64,000 nucleotides of DNA from Zopfochytrium polystomum (taxonomy: Eukaryota; Chytridiomycota; Chytridiomycetes; Chytridiales; Chytridiaceae): contig JAIVFJ010000280.1 of assembly GCA_025765615.1 (NCBI GenBank), positions 1-64,000 of the forward strand, read 5' to 3'. A program made the translations under genes and the position numbers. A model generated the notes under the pieces. That model saw only the letters and a program-made list of their open reading frames with translations, made no database searches and was not told the origin of the DNA. Shown piece after piece: positions 11,159 through 23,000 of this stretch (its first letter is position 1; every line of letters starts with the position of its first letter).

Positions 11159-11236
<78 letters not shown>
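11151..11236. repeat. (GA)n microsatellite
   Basis: About 75 bp of nearly pure GA just upstream of the gene starting at 11,301, preceded by a short G run. It ends 65 bp before the start codon. Confidence 0.95.
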
Positions 11237-11237
<1 letters not shown>

Positions 11238-11240
<3 letters not shown>

Positions 11241-11247
11241 CATAAAA
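11238..11247 (+). promoter_or_regulatory. Possible TATA-like element
   Basis: ACATAAAAGG lies about 55-60 bp before the ATG at 11,301 and directly after the GA microsatellite. Its position is suitable for a core promoter, but the evidence is sequence resemblance only. Confidence 0.25.
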
Positions 11248-11300
11248 GGGTTCCTACGCTTCCTGTTCATCCCCGCATTCACCAAATCTTTCACAAAACG

Positions 11301-11963
11301 ATGAACGTGACCTTTGCCGAACTCGCCCGCCAATTCAGCCTGGCCGCCTCGGGCGTGACTCTCAACTTCTACTCCTACTCCGCCTCGGCCTGCACCGACT
11401 CCTCCCTCGGCCTCCTCGCCCACTTTGTCGGCCAGAGCGCGTGCCAAACGATCCCCTGCACCCGGCAGCCGTACGGCCCATACGTCCGCGCCGACTGTAT
11501 CGACGGCAACTTCGACTCCATGGCCGCGCAAAGCTTCGCCGCCGCAAGCTACGTCGCGCTCGCCGGCTACGACGCCAGCTGCGCGTACGGCGGGACCTTT
11601 TACGTCCGCGCCGACGGCGGCTGCTACACCACCGGCTCGCGCGCCGCCGACTCAGGCTTCGTCGCGACCATCGCGGGCTCCGTCGCCTCCGTCTCGCTGT
11701 ACCAGAACCCGACGTGCGCGGGGTCGCCGAGGGCAACGGTCGACTCGACGATGCCGCTCGACTGCAGATCGACGGGCCTCGTCATCACCGGCGCTTCAAA
11801 GAACGGATCGCCGCTTCCCACTGCCAGTGGCTCCGGGTCGCCTGCCCCCACCGCGACGCCGACGGGAAAGAGCGGCGCCGCGCCAGTGACAAAGTCGACG
11901 AATGCGTTTGCCCTGATGTTGGCTGCTGTTGCTGCCGGTCTCGTTGCCTCTGCTGGTGCTTAA
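11301..11963 (+). CDS. Small eight-cysteine protein with GPI-like C-terminus
   Basis: An intronless frame of 220 residues ending in TAA. The body has eight cysteines and two related halves, each with a YVRAD motif (GPYVRADCIDG and TFYVRADGGC), so four disulfides in a repeated fold are plausible. The tail is Ser/Thr/Pro/Gly-rich (about residues 166-200) followed by a hydrophobic end (FALMLAAVAAGLVASAGA), the layout of a GPI-anchored or mucin-like wall protein. The N-terminus, MNVTFAELARQFSLAASG, is not a convincing signal peptide; the frame stays open upstream into the GA repeat, or a first exon may have been missed. ATG 11,301 was chosen because codon usage turns GC-rich there and the upstream frame translates the microsatellite. 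It probably acts at the cell surface. I do not recognise a named family, and the function is unknown. Confidence 0.75.
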   Translation: MNVTFAELARQFSLAASGVTLNFYSYSASACTDSSLGLLAHFVGQSACQTIPCTRQPYGPYVRADCIDGNFDSMAAQSFAAASYVALAGYDASCAYGGTFYVRADGGCYTTGSRAADSGFVATIAGSVASVSLYQNPTCAGSPRATVDSTMPLDCRSTGLVITGASKNGSPLPTASGSGSPAPTATPTGKSGAAPVTKSTNAFALMLAAVAAGLVASAGA

Positions 11964-13034
11964 AGACCTGTTCTTCTAAATGTCCCTCCACATCCGCGTC
12001 CCACAGCCTACTCTATTCTCTTCTCATTCTCAGTGAGCTTCCTCGACACCTCATTTTCTTATTTGGCTCTGTACCTTGTATGTTTCGTAACATTTGCGAC
12101 TTGAGAGCTTGCTGCTGTCTCGTTTCGCATCTAAGACCTTATTTGTCGAAGGAAGGAAATTTCAGTCGAACATGGCTTATTTTCAGTTTCGCCATATGTC
12201 TTCTGAATTGCGCGAAGAGAGCTCGCGCCTCTAAGTGACCTTATATGTCAAAGAAAATATAACCAAAATCGAAAAGACTTGTTTCGGGTGAACCCTTTGT
12301 TTCCATTTGGCTGGAATGCCGAATGGCCATTGCACTTGAAACAGCTTTTTGGATACAGAGCGTGAAGCCGAGGTCGCGAGCCGGGGGCCATGCCGCCATT
12401 GGACACGATTTTGAGAACTGGTTTGGCGGCGACGCAACCTTCAAAGATTCCAAACCAGAGTCAATATTTATTTTTTGCTGGGACAGGTTGCAACATGTTA
12501 CCGACTTTCTCCATTATTCACTCGAAGAACGACGGGTCTCTCATTGTCATGTGCGCCGCGCGACGCACAAATTCTGTTTCCTTTCGCTACCACACAGATC
12601 CGGAAGTTCACCCAAGCGGATGAATGTCGGTGCCACGCCTTCTGCGCTATTTTGACCATTTTTTGTCTCCATGTAGCAGAAGTCGTGGGGAATGTACGTC
12701 ATCATGTTTTTCCTTTTTCTCTTTTGGCTTTGGGGGGTTTGGATTCTCCTCCTCCCAAAAAAAAAAAAAGAAAGGGGACAAAAAAATAATTGAATAAATA
12801 TCGGAGTCTGTCGGACGCCTCTCTCCAGCAAGCCAGGACCTTCCAAACAAGGAAAGTGGTGAGGGGAAGGGGAAAAAAAAAAAAATTTAAGGGAAAAAGA
12901 GAGAGCGACCCCAACCCTGAGAGAGCGACATATCATATCTCTCTCTGGTTCTCTCCCCCTCCCCCTCTCCTTCTCTCTCTCTCTCTCTCTCTCTCGCTCT
13001 CTCTCTCCGTCTCCCTCTCACTCTCTCTCCAATA
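11964..13034. other. Intergenic, low complexity
   Basis: No gene is supported. The interval contains A runs (about 12,758-12,787 and 12,875-12,886) and a CT-rich tract (about 12,937-13,030) that forms the immediate upstream region of the ABC transporter gene. Confidence 0.6.
12937..13030. repeat. (CT)n-rich tract
   Basis: Impure CT/CCT repeats end 4 bp before the start codon at 13,035. Pyrimidine tracts just before start codons are common in fungal promoters and leaders, so it may be part of the 5' leader. Confidence 0.85.
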
Positions 13035-13138
13035 ATGTCCCCTGCGTCGCTGGTTTGTGCGGAGCCGGAGGGCTGGGTGAGTCTGCTGTCAAAAGTGCGG
13101 AGAGGTGTGGAGTGAGGGTCGTCTCCTACTAGCAACTA

Positions 13139-13175
<37 letters not shown>

Positions 13176-14545
13176 CACACGTACATCCCCCTCTCCCGTC
13201 CAACAAACCAACACCAACGCCCAATGATGTAGGGTCCATTCTCCCCCTTGCGGCCGTTCGACTTTTCGCTCTGCTTTGAGAACGTCGCTTTCAACGCCGC
13301 CATCACTGCGCTCGCCGTCGCGTTTGCGTGCGTCCGCGTCGCCGTGCTTCGCCGACTCCGCGCTTTCCGCAAGGCGACGGCGGCCGCGGGGGCGGGAGTG
13401 CATGTTGGCCATCGGGCGAGCCCGCGCGACTACGTTGTTCTCGCCTTCAAGCTGGTATTTACGTCTGTCTCATTGCAACCCAAAATCAACCACCCAACGA
13501 ATCACAAACAAAACAAAAAAAAAAACTCAAAATGCTCGGCTGCAGATCCTCACCGCCGCATACGTAGGTGCGTCCGCCGTCGCAAACTTTGGCCCCGCCC
13601 TGTCCGATGCCGCCAACGCCGCGTTCATCTGGACGGCCCTTGGCGCTGTCGTCGCCGCCGCCGTCGCCGTCGCAGAGTTCACATACGCCGGCGACCGCTC
13701 GGCCGTCTTGTCCGTCTTTTGGGCTGTGGTGGCTCTCGCGAACGCCATCATGCTGCGGTCGCTCGACGAACTCGACCGGCCGCTCGGCCCCATCGTCGCC
13801 GTCATCGCTGTCGCCGTTGCCCAGATCGCCGTCGAGGAAATCCCCTTTGCCCGTCCAGCGTCGTCGTCGTCCAAGCAGACGACGATCCATCAGCCAGAAG
13901 TCGCCGTCGCGGTCAAAGAGGCCGACGACGGAGCCAACACCGCACCAAACAAGGAGATTGCATCTCCCGCCGGATTGTCCTCGTCGTCGGCACCGTCGAT
14001 TCCCGTGAACCTTGAAGCAAAGTCGGGACCCTTCGCGACCATCGTCATGGCCTGGATCTGGGCTCTGCTCTTCAAGAACGCGCGGAAGCCTCTTCAAGAA
14101 TCGGACGTGTGGGGGGTGCGGGAGGACCTCGAAGCGCACCTGACGACCGCCGTGTTTGACCACATCTGGGCGGACGAGCGAGCTGCGAACGGCGCCAAGC
14201 CGTCGCTCACGCGCGCTCTCATCAAGGGATACATTGTCGAAATGGCCTTGCCCTTTGTGCTCGGCAGCGTCTCCGTCCTGTTTGAGTACTGCCAGCCGCT
14301 CCTTCTCGCCAGCTTCCTCAACGAGTTTACCGACACCGGCGTCGACGTCCGCGTCGCCATCATCATTGCGGCCGCCATGGCCGGCGTGACGGCCTTTGCG
14401 AACTTGACGGCCATTTGGGCGGAGCAGGCATCCACTCGCCTCGGCTTTTCAATGTGGGTGAATTGGTGGATGAAAACCCGATATTTTTGCTGATTATCAA
14501 AAAATTCCAACTGCAACCAAACAACTCAAACCAAACCCTCGCTTA

Positions 14546-14604
<59 letters not shown>

Positions 14605-17600
14605 CACGCGCAGTCGATCGGGCGTGTCTGGCGCCATCTACCGCAAGGCGTTGGCTCTTTCGTGGTCGTCCCGCCAGGATTGGGGACCTGGCGAAATCAC
14701 AAACCTCATCTCATCCGACACCGCAACCATGCTGACGTGGCACGCCTCGATCCTCTCCTTCTGGCTCATGCTGCTAAAAATCGCAATCGGCGCCCTGGTC
14801 CTGTACTCGCAGCTGCGATGGCCTGCGATCGTCGGCATCGGCTTCCTCCTGGCTATGAGCCCCGTCCAGGTCAATCTCGGCTCCCGACTCAAGACTTGGA
14901 TGAAAGACTTTCGCGGCGCAAAGGGCAACCGTCTCCGCCTGATGAACGAGATCCTGGCTGGCATCAAAATCATCAAAATGTCCGTCCTCGAAAACGTCTT
15001 TGTCAAACGAATGAACGCGCTCTATGAGACCGAGATGAAGTGCTTTGCAAAGCTCGCGTACAATTCGGTGGCCATGGCGGCGTTTGGCGGACTCGTGCCG
15101 GCCGTCGCGTTCCTCATCTCGCTGGCGCTTTACAGCTTGGTCCCCGGGTTTCCCGCTCTCACTCCTGCCGTCGTCTTTGCCGCCCTCTCCACATTCTCGC
15201 TGATCGGGTCCCCGCTATCCCAGATTACCCAAGACCTCAACACGCTCATGGGCGGCATCGCTTCCATCGTGCGCATTGCCGAGTTCCTTCTCTGCCAGGA
15301 GCACGGCGATGACGGCGACGGTGGCGATGGCACTCCAGCGTTCAAGGCTGCCAGCCGGGCTGCTCCGCCTGCCGCCGCGGCCGCGGCCGCTTCCGCCGAC
15401 AATGATTCGGGCGAAATTGCGATCGCCATCAAAGACGGCGCGTTCGCGTGGACAGTCGGCAACAAGCCGAAGCCAACAGAGAAACCTGCCGGAGGCCCTG
15501 GCGGGCCGGGAGGACCTGGTGGACCGGGCGGCCCTGGCGGCAAGCAGGGCGGTAGCGCAGGGCCGAAAAAAGGCGATTCCTCCAGCGGAGAGGAAAAAGC
15601 GGACGAACCTCCCCGCAAGCCGCACACCCTGGCAGGCGTCTCCCTTTCTATTCCCAAAGGGAGCATTACGGCCGTGGTCGGGCCAACCGGACAAGGAAAA
15701 TCCACCCTTCTCGCAGGACTGCTCGGCCAGACCGACGTGTCTACCGTTTCACCGACGGTCCGAGGATCCGTGGCCCTGGTAAGCCAGAAGCCGTGGATCT
15801 TCAACGGAACCGTCCGAGAAAACATCTTGTTTAATATGCCGTTCGACCCCGAATGGTACGATAAAGTTCTGGATGCCTGCGCTCTGCGGGCAGATCTCGC
15901 GCAGCTCGAGGCCGGCGACACTACCGAGCTCGGACCGAAAGGCGGCAACCTCTCTGGCGGACAAAAGGCGCGCATCGCGCTCGCTCGCGCAGTGTACCGG
16001 CGCGCCAATATCAACCTGATCGATGACCCCCTTAGTGCGCTCGACGCGCACGTCGCGCGGCGCATCTTTGACCAGGTCATCGGGCCGCGCGGGCTGCTCG
16101 CCAACACCACGCGCATCTTGGTGACACATGCCGTCAAGTTTGTTCCGTACTGTGATGCCGTCGTCCTGGTGGACGACGGCGAAATCGTGGAACAAACCAA
16201 CGTTTCCGCCCTGTCAGAGCTGGGCCAGCCGCGCCTCTTTGAAATGATTGAACCTCACCGCTTGTCAGCTGCAGCCGCTGCGACCGCAACCGACGCGCCG
16301 CCCACTGAAGGAGACGTGACAGAAGACGAACAAACGGAAGCAAGCACTGACGACAAAAAGCAACCCGGAACGGCGGCTGGAGAGCAGCAGCCCGGTGGCG
16401 GCGGTGGAGGCCTGATTGCAAAGGAAGATACAAACTACAAGTCGTCGTCGACTGTCGAGTTCCTGCTCTTTCTCAAATCTGCGGGGGCGGCCGTCGGTAC
16501 ACTCTTCCTTGTCGCGGACCTGGTTGCGGTTGCTGTCGACCTTGGCGGGCGGTACTGGCTCGCCGGATGGTCCAATGCCGTGTCCCAAGGAAATCCGCCT
16601 CATGTCGCGGGCTACTACTTTGGTATCTACAGCGCCCTGTCCCTGGGACAGGTCTTCACTGGCATCGCAGCGACGTACGTGTGGCAGGGCATGCTGCGCG
16701 TCCGGGCGTCGTACAGCATCCACTCTGACCTTCTCACGAACGTGATCCACCTTCCCATGGGATTTTTCGACGCGAACCCGCCCGGCCGGATCCTCAATCG
16801 CTTTGCGCAAGACCTGTGGAGCACAACCATGAATCTGTCGCTCAGCATGCTGCTTTTCCTGAACAACGCCCAGTCCATCTTGCTGGCGCTCATTCCGGCC
16901 GTTGTCAACACCCCATTTGTTTTGCTGGGCTTTGTTCCTGCTGGTACGTTACTTTGTTTTTCTTTCTTGCGCTCGCTCTGACCGTCGCTGCTCCTAACGT
17001 GGAACGCTTTCAAATGTACCCTCCCATCCTCTTCGCCTCGGCCGCGCAGCCTTCATCTTTGTCTTTGTGACTCGCTTTTATATTCCCGTCGAGCGGTTCC
17101 TCGAGCGGGTGGGCTCGGCCAAGAGGTCTCCGATTCTGGATAATTTGATTGAATCCATCGACGGTATTGCGGTCATTCGAGCGACGCGATCCAAGGACGC
17201 GTTCATTTCGCGCCACATCCGTTTTATGAACGAGGAACAATCTGTCACGTACCTATCGATGATGCTCGAAAAGTGGACTTCTTTGTTCAACCGCACCATG
17301 GCCACCCTGCTCCTCTTCCTCATTGCTGCTGTATCTGTCGTGTCAGCTCGCGACAGCTCTGCGGCAGCAATCGGCTTGTCGCTCTCGTACATTGTAGGCA
17401 TCACCGAAACACTTGCGTACTTTTTCGCAGTAATTTCACGTCTGGCCGTGTCGCTCACGTCGTTCGAGCGTATTCTGCGTTACACGCGGCTCCCGTGCGA
17501 AGACTTGGACAAAGGGTCGGACGTTTCCTCGCAGTGGCCCGACAAGGGTGCGGTCGAGTTTGACCACTTCTCCGCCCGCTACCCGACGTCGCAGAAGAAC

Positions 17601-18311
17601 GTTCTCGACGATCTGACCTTTAAGGTGGCACCGGGTGAAAAAGTGGGCATCGTCGGCCGGACCGGCGCGGGCAAGTCGTCCATCTCGCTCTCTCTGCTCC
17701 GCATCCTGGAAGCGTTCCAGCAGCCCTCCGAGGAAGGGTCGACGTCCACCGCCGGCCGCATCCGCATCGACGGCGTCGACATCGGCTCGGTGCGCCTGCG
17801 CGACCTGCGCGGCCGTTTGACGATCGTTCCGCAAGACCCGCTGCTGTTTGAGGGCACGATCCGTAGCAACCTGGATCCGGCGGGGCGCGTCGGCGACGAC
17901 GAGGCGCTCTGGGCGGCGCTGGAGGCGGTCGGCCTCAAGGAATACGTGTCCGGGCTGGACGCGCGCCTCGACGCGCCGGTCGCCGTCGGCGGGGAGAACC
18001 TCTCGCTCGGGCAGCGCCAGCTCGTCAGCCTCGCCCGCGCGTTCCTGCGCGGCAGCAAGATTGTGATCCTCGACGAAGCGACGGCATCCGTCGACGACGG
18101 CAACGACGCCACTGTCCAGGCCGCCGTCAGGGCCAATCTCGGCGCTTGCACCGTCCTCACCATCGCCCACCGCGTGAACACGGTCGCCGCGAACGACAAG
18201 ATCCTCGTGCTCGACGCCGGAAAGGTCAAGGAGTTTGCTCCGCCCGCGGACCTGCTCGCCAGGGAGGATTCGATCTTCAAGTCTCTTTTGGACGAAAGCA
18301 ACAGGGCATGA
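13035..18311 (+). CDS. ABCC/MRP-type ABC transporter, five exons
   Basis: CDS = join(13035..13076, 13233..13454, 13546..14453, 14614..16943, 17050..18311), 1,587 residues. Exon 1 gives MSPASLVCAEPEGW and joins GPFSPLRPFDFSLCFE, the typical N-terminus of fungal MRP pumps. Without the first splice the frame meets a TAG. Order: short N-terminal membrane region (about residues 25-200), TMD1, NBD1, TMD2, NBD2. NBD1 has Walker A GPTGQGKST (about 746), LSGGQ (about 836) and Walker B INLIDDPLSALD (Asp where most ABC proteins have Glu, normal for ABCC). NBD2 has GRTGAGKSS (about 1,368), LSLGQRQ (about 1,484) and VILDEATASVD (about 1,504). Both sites look competent, with NBD1 degenerate as usual. A Gly-Pro repeat (15,499-15,543) precedes NBD1 and a poly-Gly linker follows it. 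It should export conjugates or metabolites across the plasma or vacuolar membrane. The substrate is unknown. AATAAA lies at 18,551. Confidence 0.95.
13141..13174. repeat. (CA)n microsatellite in ABC transporter intron 1
   Basis: About 17 CA units lie inside the 156-nt first intron (13,077-13,232). Confidence 0.9.
14547..14602. repeat. (CA)n microsatellite in ABC transporter intron 3
   Basis: About 28 CA units occupy the 3' part of the intron 14,454-14,613, next to the acceptor (CATGCACGCGCAG) where a pyrimidine tract would normally be. Confidence 0.9.
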
Positions 18312-18550
18312 GATGAAAGGTGGTCCGAAGCGCTCGCGAGGAAAGGATCGCGAACCCGCCACGCAGTGCACCATAATGTTTTGATTTCTTCTTTTTTTTT
18401 TCCCCCCCTTATTTTTTTCAATGAGATTACCGACTCGGAGACAGCTGCAGCCGCCTTCAACATTCTCCCTGTCAACTAGCGCCAGAAACTTCCTGCTAAT
18501 TTGCGACCTTTTTTTGTTCTTTTTACTTTTTCGCCAGAAAATCACCTGGG

Positions 18551-18556
18551 AATAAA
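18551..18556 (+). terminator. Poly(A) signal candidate
   Basis: AATAAA lies 240 nt after the stop of the ABC transporter, in T-rich surroundings. Confidence 0.35.
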
Positions 18557-19105
18557 GTTCCTTGCGTCCAACGGCGGTGTTGATGTTTTGCTTATTCAGC
18601 GGGGGTTGGGTTGGATGCCAGTTCGATGCTCCTCATTTCATTCCCCAGCAAAAGGATCTCGTGCGATGAGAAAAAAAAAAGTTATTTTAAGGCAAAGCCT
18701 TAAACCTCGCCCTGCTCAGATATGGGTAATCCAGCGCACAGGCAACCTGCCACTGGATTAAATGAAGAGTGGCCGACCACAATGTTCATAGTGTGGAAGA
18801 TACAATTTGGGTAGTGGCAGGCCATTAATAGCGACGCGCTTGCTTGGGTTGAAGCAAGCTCCGTGTCCCCTTCACCCAACAACATTGCGTGCGCACTGGC
18901 TGGCGTGAGGTTGTGGTCCATGCTGGGTGGTGGGTTTGTGCCCTCCCAATTTTTCTTTGCTCCTGCCTGGTGCAAACAGTCTTGTACTCTTGAACCTTAC
19001 TTGTTGCTGACTCGCTGGAGCCACGGTCACTTCTTTGCACACAGCCTCCTTGGTGTTTTTGGCCTCATCAGCAGTGGAATAAGAGTGCCACCATCTCTTG
19101 GTTGG
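18557..19105. other. Intergenic, no supported gene
   Basis: Contains a perfect palindrome TTAAGGC-AAA-GCCTTAA at 18,687-18,703. On the minus strand, about 18,700-19,100 has overlapping short open frames that may be a decayed gene fragment. No family is recognised. Confidence 0.4.
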
Positions 19106-19202
19106 TGTTATGAATCACCCTCTGGAAACTTCTGGAACCTTCTAGAGCATTCCTTCATGGAACCTTGTGGAACCTTCTGGAACCTTCTTTGCTGTCCTGA
19201 CA
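19106..19202 (+). mobile_element. Internally deleted LTR (plus orientation)
   Basis: It starts TGTTATGAATCACC and ends CCTGACA like the 306-bp LTR, but is 97 bp long because about 200 bp between the TTTGCT and GTCCTGACA blocks are gone, including the TATA box. The same leader (TCATAATTCACTTCACC) follows it as follows the LTR at 289-594. Confidence 0.8.
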
Positions 19203-19233
19203 TCATAATTCACTTCACCCTCTCCTACTACTC

Positions 19234-19789
19234 CCTGATGCAACTGCCTTCCAAGCCTTGATGGACCAATTTCAAGCCCTTTCAAGACAGACACACCAAC
19301 TTCAAGAACAAGTCCTTCACCAGCAGCACCAGCTTCAACAACAACTTCACCAACAAGAACATCAAGCTCTTCCCCTGCCCCAAGCCAACCAAGCAAGGGA
19401 GCCCAAGGTTCCCAGCCTTGACATGTTCACTGGGCTGGCCAAAGACCTCAAGAACCTTGTGGCCACTGTGGAGAATGTCATCCTTCTCCAACCTTCAAGA
19501 TTTCCCAGTGAGCAAGTCAAGGTTCTTTTCATAAGCACCCTCCTGTCTGGTCAAGCTCAATCATGGTACAGATCTCTCCCAAGCGCACCCACCACCCTGC
19601 AAGAGCTCTGGCAGGGGCTGGAAGCTACCTTTGGTGACCCCTACGCATCTTGGACAGCAAGATCCAAGCTCAAGAATATCAAGCAAGGAAAGCAATCTTG
19701 TGTGGCCTACACCAACCAATTCAAGCAACTAGCCAGAGACTCTGGATACAATGATGCAGCTCTGATGGAGCTGTACCATGATGGTCTCT
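19234..19789 (+). pseudogene. Ty3/gypsy gag fragment (plus orientation)
   Basis: This frame is homologous to the gag at 1-247 on the other strand but extends further: the Gln-rich N-terminus, then a capsid domain of the Retrotrans_gag type (LSGQAQSWYRSLPSAPTTLQ, SWTARSKLKNIKQGK, YTNQFKQLARDSGYND). The native start codon and first nine codons are deleted, so the first in-frame ATG is 19,261. The reading frame is cut at 19,789 by an LTR in the opposite orientation. No nucleocapsid or pol follows, so the copy is dead. Confidence 0.8.
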
Positions 19790-20095
19790 GTCAGGAACAT
19801 GGCAGGACAGGGCAAGGCAGACAAGAAACTGAGAGGAGTGATGATTGTATTGGAAGCAATAATTCACTTGAGTGATGGGACAGGTCCCCCATCCCCCTTT
19901 TATACCTTTTGATAGTCTTCCTTGTCAAGATTCAAAGAAAGTTCCAGAAAGAGCAATTAGTAATACAATGATACCAATGATACCAATGATAACAGACAAG
20001 TCAGGAAAGCAAAGAAGGTTCCAGAAGGTTCCACAAGGTTCCATGGAGGAATGTTCTAGAAGGTTCCAGAGGTTTCCAGAGGGTGATTCATAACA
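19790..20095 (-). mobile_element. 306-bp LTR (3' LTR of minus-strand element)
   Basis: Same length and same ends as the LTR at 289-594, with few differences. It lies directly after the pol C-terminus of the minus-strand element (20,096 onward) and directly abuts the broken gag of the plus-strand piece. The TATA box is kept on the minus strand. Confidence 0.85.
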
Positions 20096-23000
20096 TCACC
20101 TCCCCCTTTTGGGCCTTTTCTGCAACTTGGTGGGGTACCTGGTCTTGAACTTGAGCAGAATGTCTTGGCAGTGAGTGAGATTCAACTCAGGTTCCCAGGT
20201 GTTGTCAGCATCTGAGTAGCCTTTCCACTTGACAAGGAACTTGAGTGTCGTTCCAAACCACTTGGCATCCAAGATTTTTTCAACCTCATATTCCTCTTCA
20301 CCTTCTACCTCAACTGGAAGAAGGGGAGGAACAACTCTGCCTGGAGTGGAGTTGGCCGCAAACTTCTCCAAAAGGCTGACATGGAAAACTGGGTGGGTCT
20401 TCATGGATGCAGGGAGATCCAGCTTGAAGGTGACTGGATTGTTTTGCTCCAAGATCTTGAAAGGTCCCAACTTGAGGTTGTCTAACTTGGGACTTGGTCT
20501 TTTGGTCTGCAAGTTCTTCCTCAGAAGCCAAACTTGCTGACCCACAGCAAGGTCATGGTCCATTCTGTGAGTGTTGGCAAATCTTGAGGCATCTTCTCGG
20601 GCTTGCTTCAGGGTGGAGTCCAGGAAGGTGCTGATGATCTTGAGCTTATGTAAGTGTGAAGCCACAGCAGGAACTGGGACATTGGATAGGGTCTCTTGTC
20701 CAAAGATCTCCTCTTGGATTGAAGCCACAGGTTGCAAAGAAAGGAGATAGCTGGGTGCTTGAGTGGAGAGAATTGTTGCAGGCAAATTCTGCCAGCAGAA
20801 GGAGGGTGGGCCAATCATCCTGTTGATAGCTGATATAGCACCTCAAATACTGCTCCAGAGTCCGGTTTGTTCTTTCTGTTTGTCCATCAGTTGAGGGTGA
20901 TAAGCTGTTTACAGTTGAGACTTGATTCTAAGGGCCATGAATATTGATGACCAAGGGAGATGGCAATTGGAAGGGGCTCCAGAAGTCCAGCTTGTGTCTG
21001 CTGGATTTGTTTCTTTGACAGGTTTCACAGCTGCTGACATAGTTATTGATGAACTTCCTCATGCCTAGCCAGTAGAAGTCTCTGAAAACAAACTCATATG
21101 TCTTGTGCTCTCCTGAGTGTCCAGCTGTTGCTGCATCATGCCTTGTCTTGAGTATCTCAAGCTTTTCCTCTTCTTGGCTGATTTGAATCTTGTGAGGCTT
21201 GGGGTCCTTGGAAATAGCATTGGCCCACACACTGTCAGGAAGCAATGAAAGGTGTGTCTTGGATGGTGGGGTGAAACCATCTCCCCCTTCAGGTGCAAGG
21301 TCTGTTCTTCTTGACAGGGCATCAGCCACAGTGTTAAGGTGGCCAGGAGAATAGCACAGCTTAAAGTCATACTCAGAGAGCAGTTCAGCCCACCTGGCAT
21401 GCCTCTGCTTGAGCAACCTCCTTGCCCTGAAGAAGGTGAGGTTCTTGTGATCAGAATAGACAGAGATGCCTTTAGAGCCAGCCAAGTAGTGTCTCCAGAA
21501 TTTGAATGCTTCCACAATTGCAAGCAACTCCTTGGCATGGACAGTGTAGTTACACTCTGCACTGTTCAGCTTCCTGGAGTAATATGCCACTGGATGCAGA
21601 GGAGCAGAGGGATCCTGAGAGCTTGACTGGGACAGAACAGCACCAAGGGCATAGTCTGAGGCATCAGTTTCCAAGGTGAAGGGAAGCAAGGGATCCACAT
21701 GCTTAAGGAGTGGTGCACTTGTGGTTGCTGTCTTAAGAGCTAGCCAGGCTTGCTCCGCTGCTGGGGTCCACTCAAACTTGGTGGTCTACTTGGTGAGATC
21801 AGTGAGAGGCTTGGCTATGACAAAATAGTTGGCAATGAAGGTTCTGTAGAAGTTGCAAAACCCTAGGAAGCTTTGAACATCCTTGATGGAATTTGGAGCC
21901 TTCCTTTCAAGAATAGTTTGGATCTTGTCTGGTGCCATCGAGATCCTTTGTCAGACACAATGAACCCCAAAAACTCAATGGAGGTCTTTTGGAATTCACA
22001 CTTCTCCAGCTTTGCATAGAGGTGATGCTGTCTGAGTCTCTCCAAGACAGTCTTGACATGTCCCATATGGCTTGCAGTATCGGACGAAAATACCAGGATA
22101 TCATCCAGGTAGACAATGACAAAAAGGTCCAGAATATCCCTGAAGATGTTATTCATCATGCCTTGGATAATAGCTTGAGCATTGGTAAGTCCAAAGGGCA
22201 TGACCAAGTACTCAAAGTGACCGTATTTGCATCTGAAGGCAGTCTTCCATTGATCCTGGGGCTTAATTCTGACCAAATTGTAGGTACCTCTGAGGTCAAT
22301 CTTGGAAAATATCCTTGCATGGCTCAGTTTGTCCAGTAATTCAGAGATGAGAGGCAGTGGATAGCGGTTCTTGACTGTCATCTCATTGAGATCTCTGTAG
22401 TCCACGCAGGGTCTCAGTCCCCCATCCTTCTTCTTGACAAAAAAAGATGGGAGCTCCAGCTGGTGACTTGGAAGGTTGGATGAATCCCTTGTTCAGCATT
22501 TCTTCAATGTATTCTAGGAGGGCCATGGCTTCTGGTGGAGAGAGGTGGTACAGTGGCTTGAAAGGTGGGCTGCAAGTTACATCCTTGAGTGGGATTTCAC
22601 AGTCATAAGGCCTCTGAGCTGGTAGCAGGTCTGCCTTGGTCTTGGAAAACACATCAGCATAAGGGAGATATTCTTTTGGTAGCTTGGATGCCAGCAAAAG
22701 TTCTGATGGGTCCAAGTTCCTGTGCTCTTCAGCAGTGGGGCATGAATTCTTGACTGGGAACTGTGATTCTTGAATCTTTGACTGAGAGTTCTGTTCTTGG
22801 CAAAGGCTGTGAGCTGTGGAACTTGAATCTTGAATGTGGACTGTCAACTGTGGTACTAGAATCTTTGACTGTGGGTTCTGTGAACTAGAGTCTTCGCCAT
22901 GACTGTGAGCTCTATGAGCTCTACTTGAATCTTGACTGTGAACTGTGAGCTGTGGAACTTGAGTCTTGGCTGGGATTTGTGAACTGCAGGGTGACACTGG

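Noticed and set aside
11058..11300. N-terminal extension of the Cys-rich protein through the GA repeat
   Set aside because: It would translate a microsatellite into alternating Arg-Glu. Codon use changes at 11,301.
13248..13500. Start of the ABC transporter at an internal codon near 13,248
   Set aside because: An upstream exon at 13,035 with a good GTGAGT donor restores the conserved N-terminus.
18700..19100. Open stretches on the minus strand downstream of the transporter
   Set aside because: Short, shifting frames with no motif. Noted only as a possible decayed fragment.
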